From contig JAUHYR010000011.1 of assembly GCA_030426475.1 (NCBI GenBank), forward strand, positions 1-47,415: DNA of 47,415 bases, read 5' to 3'. Below the pieces are notes generated by a model that saw nothing but the letters and a program-made list of their open reading frames with translations, did not search any database and was not told where the DNA came from. Shown in pieces: positions 40,955 to 47,415 of this stretch. Position 1 is the first letter of the stretch. Every line of letters begins with the position of its first letter. The position numbers and the translations under genes are program-made. The DNA comes from Bacteroidia bacterium (GTDB lineage Bacteria; Bacteroidota; Bacteroidia; Flavobacteriales_E; Vicingaceae).

Positions 40955-43900
40955 ATGAGAAAAGTAATATTCCCCTTATTAATAACTTTAGTTTTAAGCT
41001 CTACATTATTTTCACAAAATGGTCCTGGCGGGAATTTTGATAATAAATTAGCTCTATGGCTTGATGCAAATGCTCTTACAGGATTAAACAATAATGATCC
41101 TGTTTCTACATGGACAGATTTATCTCCAGCTTCGAATGATGCAACTCAATCTGGTAGTTCAAGACCAACCTATAAAACTAATTCAATAAATGGTTTACCT
41201 GTAATTTCATTTGATGGTGTTGATGATGTTATGGCATTATCTAACTTAATTACTCCATTAAATCTTTCTGCAATATATGTAAGCAGGGTTAATGGTTCTA
41301 CCGGAAATTATCAAGTTTTGCTTAAGACTGCGCACTTTTTGGATTGTGCAAATAATCCATCCGGACAATTTGGTTCCTACTATAAAAAATGGCTAAGTTC
41401 ATACAGCAATTTAACTTCAACTCCAAGGATATTAGCTCATCAAGACATACATGGTTCAAATCAATCTAAACTTTATGTTAATGGTAATTTAAACTCTACA
41501 TTTAATAACGGAACTAGATCTAATGCCGGTAATTCATTTATTGGGGGGAACTTTGCAAGTGGTTCGCCTGTTCAAGTTTTAAATTGTGATATTGCCGAGA
41601 TTATTGTGTTCAATAATTTTAATTTATATGATATTAATTATGATTTAATATGGAATTATTTATCAAGTAAGTATAATATATCCATTACAAATGATTACTA
41701 CGCATTTGATATTACCCATCCCCATGAAGTAATAGGAATTGGAAATAATGGTGGAGTTACCCATCAAGCAGCAAAAGGCAGAGGCATAGTTCTGCTTCAA
41801 AACCCAACAGGATTGGGGTCTAGCGGCAGCTATTGTTTTTTTGGGCATGATAATGCTTCTCTTTTAGCTAGCTCAAATGTTCCGGCTGGGTGGAACGGAA
41901 GCCGTGTAACTAGAACATGGAGAGTTGACAATACTAATTATTCCGGGAACTATAAATTGACCTTTGATTTGGGAGGAATATCCATAGGAGCTTCATCTGA
42001 CTATGTATTACTTATTGACGATGATGGAGATTTTTCAAATGGTGGAACTACTGAACATTATACTGGAGTATTTTTTAATTCGGGAAATAACACTGTAGAA
42101 TTTACAAATGTATCTGTACCTGATGGTTTTTACTTTACGCTTGGAAATAATAAAGCAGGAATAGTTTCCTTGGCGACAGGTAATTGGCATACTCCGGGCA
42201 CATGGAGTTGCAACTGTATTCCAACAACTTCTGATAATGTAACCATAAGGTCAGGACATACTGTTACCCTAAGCGGTGGTGTTGGTAGTGTTGACACTCT
42301 AAATATTCTTTCAGGAGGAACTTTAAATTGTACTTCTCAGTCGGATTTAAGATCGATAGATTTGAGGGGAGACTTAAATATATCTGGTGCATTAACTGGG
42401 TTAGTAAACCTAAAATGTAATGGGGTTGCCGCCATCCAAAAATTAAATAATTCATCTGCCGCAGTAACTAATATATTTAGATTAACCATTAATAACCCTA
42501 ATAATGTTCAAGTAACAGCTGGAAGCTTTAGACTTCATGAGTTTTTAACTAACACACAGGGGCAATTTCAAATTGCGGGTGGTTCGTTTACTTTTGTTTC
42601 TAATTCAACTAGAACTGCTTATATAAATAATGTTAAAGGTGGGGGATTTTCCGGTCAATTTATAATGCAAAGATTTGTATCTTCTAGAGCCGATAATTGG
42701 TCTAATTTAGCTTCTCCGGTTCAGTTTACTACAATTGGAGATTGGGATGCATCACCTGACAAACTCACCAACGAAATATATATGAGTGGTGTAGGAGGAA
42801 TAAATGGTTGTGCTGGTAATCCATGCTTTCAGTCTGTATATAGATGGGATAATCTTACTCAAAGCTATAATGCTGTTACTGACACAACAACAGCTTTAAC
42901 TCAAGCTACTGGTATTGAATTGTGGCTTGCTGATACAGACAGCGCATTAGGTCAAGTGACTTTTGATTCCAGAGGCACCCCTAACTTTGGTAACATTGTT
43001 GTCCCTTCTTTATCTAATAGTTCAGCAGGTGAATGGAATTTAATAGGAAATCCCTACATGGCATGGATAGATTGGAGAAAAGTTACTAAATCGCAGCTAA
43101 AAAATGAGGTTTGGATTTTTGATGCTAGCATCGGTAACTATGTACTGCAATCAGGTTCTGTTGTAGACATTCCTTCACACCAAAGCTTTAAAGTTGAATC
43201 GACTGGCTCAAGTCCATCCGCTACTTTTAAAGAAAGTTCAAAAATCACAAGTAACTTATCTACTTTTTTTAGAGATTACAAACCCGAATTAACACTAAAT
43301 ATTATTTCAAGTAATGGCTATTCACATGAAACACATTTTAGATATAGCGAATGGGCAAGTGAAAATTATGAAGCTGAATATGATGCTAGAGTTCTATCAA
43401 CAAGAAACGAAAAAGCACCTAAACTAGTATCATTAAGCAAAGACGGAAAGGAATTAAGTGTTAATACTATTAATACTTATAATTCACAAATTCCTCTTTC
43501 CATAAAAAATTATGAACTAAATAAGAATATAAAATTAGAGGTTAAAAATTTAGGTGATTTTGAGTATAACTGTGAGTGTATTTTCTTAAAGGACAAATTA
43601 ACTGGTATTATCTACGACTTAAAATCAATGGATGAAGTTACTTTTTCTTCTTCAGAGTCAGCAATAGATAATAGATTTATTCTATCCATTTCAAACAATC
43701 TTGGCTGTAAACGAGAACTAATAAACAAACAAAACACTTTAAATGGATATGTTGCCTCCAATCAATTAAACTTAGAAGTAGTTTCCTCAGAATCTATTAA
43801 TGGTAATTATCAATTGTTGATTTACGATATGGTAGGAAAATTAGTTTTTTCAGAACAAACAGAAGTTTTTGAGAATAAGGCATCAATAAATACTCCTCTA

Positions 43901-43969
43901 AATAATGGAATTTATACTGTTAGTTTAGTCTCTGATACAGAACATTATAGTTTTAAATTAAAATTTTAA
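40955..43969 (+). CDS. Large secreted T9SS protein with lectin-like N-terminal domain (1004 aa)
   Basis: A signal peptide ends at STLFSQ (about 20). The N-terminal region begins DNKLALWLDANALTGLNNND and continues with VISFDGVDDVMAL, typical of LamG/concanavalin-like modules in surface proteins. A central stretch with GNWHTPGTWSCNCIPTTSDN starts a G8-like domain. The C-terminal 80 residues form a T9SS sorting domain: YQLLIYDMVGKLVF, then NNGIYTVSLV and a basic end (SFKLKF). It should be exported by Sec plus the type IX system to the surface. Function unknown; glycan binding is plausible. The autokinase gene lies divergent on its left. Confidence 0.88.
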   Translation: MRKVIFPLLITLVLSSTLFSQNGPGGNFDNKLALWLDANALTGLNNNDPVSTWTDLSPASNDATQSGSSRPTYKTNSINGLPVISFDGVDDVMALSNLITPLNLSAIYVSRVNGSTGNYQVLLKTAHFLDCANNPSGQFGSYYKKWLSSYSNLTSTPRILAHQDIHGSNQSKLYVNGNLNSTFNNGTRSNAGNSFIGGNFASGSPVQVLNCDIAEIIVFNNFNLYDINYDLIWNYLSSKYNISITNDYYAFDITHPHEVIGIGNNGGVTHQAAKGRGIVLLQNPTGLGSSGSYCFFGHDNASLLASSNVPAGWNGSRVTRTWRVDNTNYSGNYKLTFDLGGISIGASSDYVLLIDDDGDFSNGGTTEHYTGVFFNSGNNTVEFTNVSVPDGFYFTLGNNKAGIVSLATGNWHTPGTWSCNCIPTTSDNVTIRSGHTVTLSGGVGSVDTLNILSGGTLNCTSQSDLRSIDLRGDLNISGALTGLVNLKCNGVAAIQKLNNSSAAVTNIFRLTINNPNNVQVTAGSFRLHEFLTNTQGQFQIAGGSFTFVSNSTRTAYINNVKGGGFSGQFIMQRFVSSRADNWSNLASPVQFTTIGDWDASPDKLTNEIYMSGVGGINGCAGNPCFQSVYRWDNLTQSYNAVTDTTTALTQATGIELWLADTDSALGQVTFDSRGTPNFGNIVVPSLSNSSAGEWNLIGNPYMAWIDWRKVTKSQLKNEVWIFDASIGNYVLQSGSVVDIPSHQSFKVESTGSSPSATFKESSKITSNLSTFFRDYKPELTLNIISSNGYSHETHFRYSEWASENYEAEYDARVLSTRNEKAPKLVSLSKDGKELSVNTINTYNSQIPLSIKNYELNKNIKLEVKNLGDFEYNCECIFLKDKLTGIIYDLKSMDEVTFSSSESAIDNRFILSISNNLGCKRELINKQNTLNGYVASNQLNLEVVSSESINGNYQLLIYDMVGKLVFSEQTEVFENKASINTPLNNGIYTVSLVSDTEHYSFKLKF

Positions 43970-43983
43970 CCAATATTTTTCTA

Positions 43984-43991
43984 TATCTTTG
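43984..43991 (+). promoter_or_regulatory. -7 promoter box of the small PID-CTERM-like gene
   Basis: TATCTTTG matches TAnnTTTG exactly and is 22 bases before the TTG start at 44014. No TTTG is seen at the right distance upstream. Confidence 0.45.
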
Positions 43992-44013
43992 CAATCGATT
44001 TTGAATTAACCCT

Positions 44014-44244
44014 TTGAAAAAACTAATAGTTTACATAACCTTCCTTTTGGGAATCTTAGTAAGCTTTGAGTTAAATGCTCAAGGCGGACCGCCCCCTCCA
44101 CCTGGTGGGGGACCTGGTGGAGGAACACCCCCTTGCTGGCCTCCTCCCTGTGTCCCAATTGATGGAGGCATCACTTTCTTATTGGCCGCAGGAGCTATTT
44201 ATGGAACCAAAAAGATTTATGACATAAATAAAAAAGCTGAATGA
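44014..44244 (+). CDS. Small Pro/Gly-rich secreted protein with PID-CTERM-like C-terminus (76 aa)
   Basis: The protein starts with a signal peptide (MKKLIVYITFLLGILVSFELNAQ, TTG start). The mature part is short, Pro- and Gly-rich with two Cys. It then has PIDGG followed by one hydrophobic helix (ITFLLAAGAIYGTKK) and a basic tail. This tripartite end (motif, helix, basic residues) matches the PID-CTERM sorting signal described in Bacteroidota small proteins, a system analogous to exosortase/PEP-CTERM sorting. No sortase is in the window. The TTG start is chosen because it gives the signal peptide; ATG is absent. A strong terminator covers its stop codon. Confidence 0.78.
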   Translation: MKKLIVYITFLLGILVSFELNAQGGPPPPPGGGPGGGTPPCWPPPCVPIDGGITFLLAAGAIYGTKKIYDINKKAE

Positions 44245-44262
44245 TAAAATTCAGCTTTTTTT
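44231..44262 (+). terminator. Rho-independent terminator overlapping the stop of the small gene
   Basis: A perfect 12-bp stem AAAAAGCTGAAT/ATTCAGCTTTTT with a 6-base loop, followed by two further T (a run of seven). The first arm includes the last codons and the TGA stop, so the gene ends inside the hairpin. Confidence 0.85.
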
Positions 44263-44286
44263 AATTTTGAACCATAAATAATTCTA

Positions 44287-45555
44287 ATGATTCGAGATAA
44301 AAAAATATTTAACCTTATAAAGAAAGAGGAGCAAAGACAATTAATTGGTTTAGAATTAATTGCTTCAGAAAATTATGTAAGCTCACAAGTTATGGAGGCC
44401 ATGGGCTCTGTTTTAACAAATAAGTATGCTGAAGGATTACCCGGAAAAAGATACTATGGCGGTTGTGAATTCGTAGATGAAATTGAAAATCTTGCGATTG
44501 AGCGGTTAAAAAAATTATTTAATGCACAATGGGCAAATGTTCAGCCTCATTCCGGTGCCCAAGCAAATGCTGCCGTTATGCTAGCAGTTCTTAAACCCGG
44601 AGATAAAATTCTTGGATTTGACTTATCTCATGGTGGTCATCTGACTCATGGTTCTCCGGTAAACTTTTCAGGAAAATTATACCAACCCCACTTTTATGGA
44701 GTAAATAAAGAAACCGGAAGAGTTGATTACTCCATGTTAGAAAAACAAGCTCTAAAAGTAAAACCAAAATTAATTATATGTGGCGCGTCTGCTTATTCAA
44801 GAGATTGGGAGTATGAAAGAATAAGGAAGGTTGCTGATGAGATTGGGGCATTAGTTTTAGCTGACATTTCTCATCCGGCCGGACTAATTGCTAGAGGACT
44901 ACTAAATGACGCATTACTACATTGCCATATTGTTACTTCAACAACCCATAAAACTCTTAGAGGACCAAGAGGTGGAGTAATTATGTTAGGAAAAGATTTT
45001 GAAAATAAGCTTGGTTTAAAAGACAAAAAAGGAAACTTAAGAATGATGTCCTCAATTTTAGACTCAGCTGTTTTTCCTGGAACACAGGGAGGTCCATTAG
45101 AACACATAATTGCTGCAAAAGCAATAGCGTTTGAGGAAGCACTAAGTGACTCATATTTTAATTATTGTCTTCAGGTAGTTAAGAATGCAAAAGTATTATC
45201 TGCAGAACTTACTAAGTTAGGGTTTAATATTATTTCTGGAGGAACAGATAATCATAGTATGCTAATAGACCTAAAAAATAAGAATATAACAGGAAAAGAA
45301 GCAGAGGAAAAACTTATTAAAGCTCATATTACAGTAAATAAAAACATGGTGCCTTTTGATACTCAACCTCCTTTTATTACCTCAGGAATAAGAATAGGAA
45401 CAGCAGCAGTTACAACTAGAGGAATGAAAGAAAAAGAGATGGTAATAGTTGCTCAGATTATAAATGAAGTTTTAGAAACCAATAGACCTACCAATAAAAT
45501 CATATCACTCAATATCAATCAATTAACTAATAAACTACCTCTATTTAATGGTTAA
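44287..45555 (+). CDS. glyA: Serine hydroxymethyltransferase
   Basis: A 422-residue PLP enzyme that makes glycine and methylene-tetrahydrofolate from serine in the cytoplasm. Motifs are [12 protein letters not shown] (21-32), [16 protein letters not shown], the PLP ring contact [12 protein letters not shown] and the Schiff-base lysine in [15 protein letters not shown] (K222). The C-terminal [14 protein letters not shown] is also present. Length is normal. It lies between two secreted-protein genes and behind a terminator, so it is probably transcribed from its own promoter, which I do not recognise in the 42-base gap. Confidence 0.97.
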   Translation: MIRDKKIFNLIKKEEQRQLIGLELIASENYVSSQVMEAMGSVLTNKYAEGLPGKRYYGGCEFVDEIENLAIERLKKLFNAQWANVQPHSGAQANAAVMLAVLKPGDKILGFDLSHGGHLTHGSPVNFSGKLYQPHFYGVNKETGRVDYSMLEKQALKVKPKLIICGASAYSRDWEYERIRKVADEIGALVLADISHPAGLIARGLLNDALLHCHIVTSTTHKTLRGPRGGVIMLGKDFENKLGLKDKKGNLRMMSSILDSAVFPGTQGGPLEHIIAAKAIAFEEALSDSYFNYCLQVVKNAKVLSAELTKLGFNIISGGTDNHSMLIDLKNKNITGKEAEEKLIKAHITVNKNMVPFDTQPPFITSGIRIGTAAVTTRGMKEKEMVIVAQIINEVLETNRPTNKIISLNINQLTNKLPLFNG

Positions 45556-45562
45556 TCATCTA

Positions 45563-45587
45563 TTTTTCAAAACAAAATTTTGAAAAA
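45563..45587 (+). terminator. Possible terminator after glyA
   Basis: An AT-rich 10-bp stem TTTTTCAAAA/TTTTGAAAAA with a 5-base loop, 7 bases past the glyA stop. It is not followed by a T run, so it is a weak candidate. Confidence 0.3.
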
Positions 45588-45744
45588 ATTATTACCTCAA
45601 GGCAACTAATGTTTAAAATATTCGTCTTTGTAGATAGTTATGTATAATTGGTCGAAATTATTATTTACTTCGGCTCACTGATTAAAAAATATGATTTTGG
45701 AAAAGAATAAAATAACAACTACTTCTTTGTTAAATATCACCTCT

Positions 45745-45775
45745 TTTGACAATGGTCTAATTAATAGTACCTTTG
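45745..45775 (+). promoter_or_regulatory. Promoter of the large partial gene at 45802
   Basis: TTTG (45745-45748), a 19-base spacer, then TACCTTTG (45768-45775), a full match to the Bacteroidota consensus. The ATG at 45802 is 26 bases after the box. Because the box lies inside the upstream part of the open frame, it argues against a start at ATG 45691. Confidence 0.8.
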
Positions 45776-45801
45776 TTTATTCTCAATTAAAAAAAAATCT
45801 C

Positions 45802-47415
45802 ATGAGAAATTTAGTTAAGTTTATAGCTATTGTAATTACTGTTTTTAGTTTTTCTAACTTACAAGCATCTCACTTGTTAGGAGGAGAAATAACTTGGGAA
45901 TGTAGTGGTCAAGATTATATTTTTACACTTAAACTTTATAAGGATTGTGGTACAAGTAGTGGTGGTACCGGTTCTTTAGGAGCATCACAAACTATATCCA
46001 TATCAGGTGGAGGACACAACATCAACTCAATGAACGCACCCCTTGTTCAAACTGTTGATTTAACTCCTACATGTAATAATTATCAGACAAATAAATTAAC
46101 ATGCCCAGGTTCTCCTAGTAGTACTGGTGCACTTTTAATGTTTGTATATAAAACAGCTGCAATAAACTTATCTGGAGTAATTCCTTCTGGTGGATGGACT
46201 TTTTCATGGAGCAGTTGTTGTAGACCTGCCGGATTAGCATATGCTGCTAATGGCAGCTATTATTTAAGAGCAAAAATGTATCCGTTTAGTGGAAATGCCA
46301 ATGCAAGACCTTGTTATGATTATTCTCCAATATTTGCCAGTTCACCAGGTATTGTTTTATGTGCAGGATACCCTTTTGCTTACAATCATAATGCAACAGA
46401 TAAAGAAATTGACTCGCTAGCATATAAATGGGCTGCACCTTGGTCTGCCAATAATACAAGTATTCCATACATAGCTCCATATACTGTAAATAACCAAATG
46501 CCTGGAAATCCTCAACTTGATGTTAATACTGGTGAGATTTATACAAATAACTTAAATACTCCTGGATCATTTCCAACTTGTGTGATGGTTGAAGCATGGA
46601 AATGTGGTGAAAAAGTAGCAGAAATTTTTAGAGACTTACCCGTAATATTTTCTCAAAACTGTGGAAAATTAAATGATGGAGTAACAGATAACACTTCTCC
46701 TGATTTAACAATCAATAATGTTCCTGTTGCACCATTTGGCGGCTACAGAGATACATTATTGGCAGGAAGTAATGTATGCTTTCGAATGCAAAGCTTAGAT
46801 ATTGAGTTTAATCCAAATCCTCCTGCTGGAACAGGACAAATGAATACATTAATACCTTTGGGAAGTCAATTTGGAGTTCCAATTAATAATCCTCTTGCCG
46901 GATGTAATATCCCACCTTGTGCAACACTAAAACACCCCACTACAGGTGCTGCTCCTTTATTAACTAATCAATTTGGAGTTGAGGCTGAATTTTGTTGGCA
47001 GACCACATGTGACCATATTGGTAAAGCAAATGGCTGTATAAGTGCTTCCTCTACCTATAATTTTATTTTAAAGGTTACCGATGACTTTTGTCCTGTACCC
47101 GGAATAAATTATTTAACTGCAAGTATTACAGTAGTTAATAAACCAAAACTTAAGGCTCCTACTATTAGATGTGCCGATGTGCTTCCTAATGGCGATGTTA
47201 GTCTAAGTTGGGATTCTACTTCGGATTCATTAACCTCTTTTTATAGCTATGAAATCTACTATTCTAATAATAAAAATGGTCCTTATACTCTTATTGATAG
47301 TGTTATGAATAGCCAAACTATTAATTATATTGACAATAACCCAGCAAGGAATGTATATACGAACGGAACAGGTTATTATTATATGCTAACACGTTCTGCT
47401 TGTCACGGAGATTAT
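45802..47415 (+). CDS. Large secreted protein, probably T9SS substrate, 5' part (cut by window edge)
   Basis: The frame is open for 538 codons to the window edge. A signal peptide (MRNLVKFIAIVITVFSFSNLQA) leads to SHLLGGEITWECSGQDYIFT, KLYKDCG, the N-terminal pattern of long Bacteroidota surface proteins that end in a gliding-motility-associated (type B) sorting domain. Several Cys-rich beta regions follow; near the edge a fibronectin-type-III-like strand set begins (GDVSLSWDSTSD, YEIYYSNNKNGPYTLI). The sorting domain itself would be outside the window, so the T9SS label is by similarity of the front end. The frame also has an ATG at 45691, but the promoter lies between the two. Confidence 0.85.
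   Translation, partial: MRNLVKFIAIVITVFSFSNLQASHLLGGEITWECSGQDYIFTLKLYKDCGTSSGGTGSLGASQTISISGGGHNINSMNAPLVQTVDLTPTCNNYQTNKLTCPGSPSSTGALLMFVYKTAAINLSGVIPSGGWTFSWSSCCRPAGLAYAANGSYYLRAKMYPFSGNANARPCYDYSPIFASSPGIVLCAGYPFAYNHNATDKEIDSLAYKWAAPWSANNTSIPYIAPYTVNNQMPGNPQLDVNTGEIYTNNLNTPGSFPTCVMVEAWKCGEKVAEIFRDLPVIFSQNCGKLNDGVTDNTSPDLTINNVPVAPFGGYRDTLLAGSNVCFRMQSLDIEFNPNPPAGTGQMNTLIPLGSQFGVPINNPLAGCNIPPCATLKHPTTGAAPLLTNQFGVEAEFCWQTTCDHIGKANGCISASSTYNFILKVTDDFCPVPGINYLTASITVVNKPKLKAPTIRCADVLPNGDVSLSWDSTSDSLTSFYSYEIYYSNNKNGPYTLIDSVMNSQTINYIDNNPARNVYTNGTGYYYMLTRSACHGDY

Noticed and set aside
45691-45801. Earlier in-frame ATG for the large partial gene
   Set aside because: A full consensus promoter lies between this ATG and 45802, and only the later start gives a signal peptide at the N-terminus.

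Overview
The window looks like chromosomal DNA of a Bacteroidota, most likely a Flavobacteriia-type marine or aquatic species. The evidence is an AT-rich sequence, A-rich translation starts without clear Shine-Dalgarno sites, promoters of the Bacteroidota form TTTG-N19/20-TAnnTTTG, several secreted proteins with type IX secretion (T9SS) C-terminal sorting domains, a PID-CTERM-like small protein, and Bacteroidota-type paired amidohydrolases. I cannot name a genus. I see no tRNA, rRNA, CRISPR, insertion sequence or integrase.

Left part (1-20243). The window opens inside an MlaE-type lipid-transport permease (-), followed on + by a small lipoprotein, a PLP aminotransferase, a mannose-1-phosphate guanylyltransferase and a DUF423 membrane protein. 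A tight minus-strand operon follows (6598 to 3513): DUF547 protein, rhodanese lipoprotein, TIGR04282-type transferase, purine nucleoside phosphorylase and an unknown membrane protein. From memory this gene set resembles the accessory part of arsenosugar operons, but ArsM and ArsS are not here. Next come a T9SS protein, two amidohydrolase-fold secreted proteins (one with a degenerate metal site), a + group (AhpD-like protein, DUF3179 protein, T9SS protein), and minus-strand housekeeping genes (typA; fsa plus a YrdC/Sua5 protein).

Centre (18108-40744). Twenty-one genes in one direction, mostly overlapping or separated by a few bases, form a cell-surface glycan locus. In transcription order: Wzc-like tyrosine autokinase, Wzm/Wzt ABC exporter, DegT-type aminotransferase, WbqC protein, left-handed beta-helix acyltransferase, beta-propeller protein, two sulfotransferases, MBOAT acyltransferase with its SGNH partner, two glycosyltransferase-sulfotransferase pairs, an RffA/WecE-type transaminase, GT2, GT10 (fucosyltransferase-type), a methyltransferase, GT4, and a prolyl oligopeptidase lipoprotein. 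The likely product is a heavily decorated (sulfated, O-acylated, perhaps fucosylated and methylated) polysaccharide exported by an ABC transporter. No initiating transferase, Wzx, Wzy, Wza, PAPS-synthesis or dTDP-sugar genes lie in the window, so precursors and parts of the machinery must be encoded elsewhere. A G9 run inside the MBOAT gene is a candidate slippage site.

Right part (40955-47415, all +). A large T9SS-secreted protein with a lectin-like N-terminus, a short Pro/Gly-rich PID-CTERM-like protein with its own terminator, glyA (serine hydroxymethyltransferase), and the first 538 codons of a large secreted protein that runs off the window.
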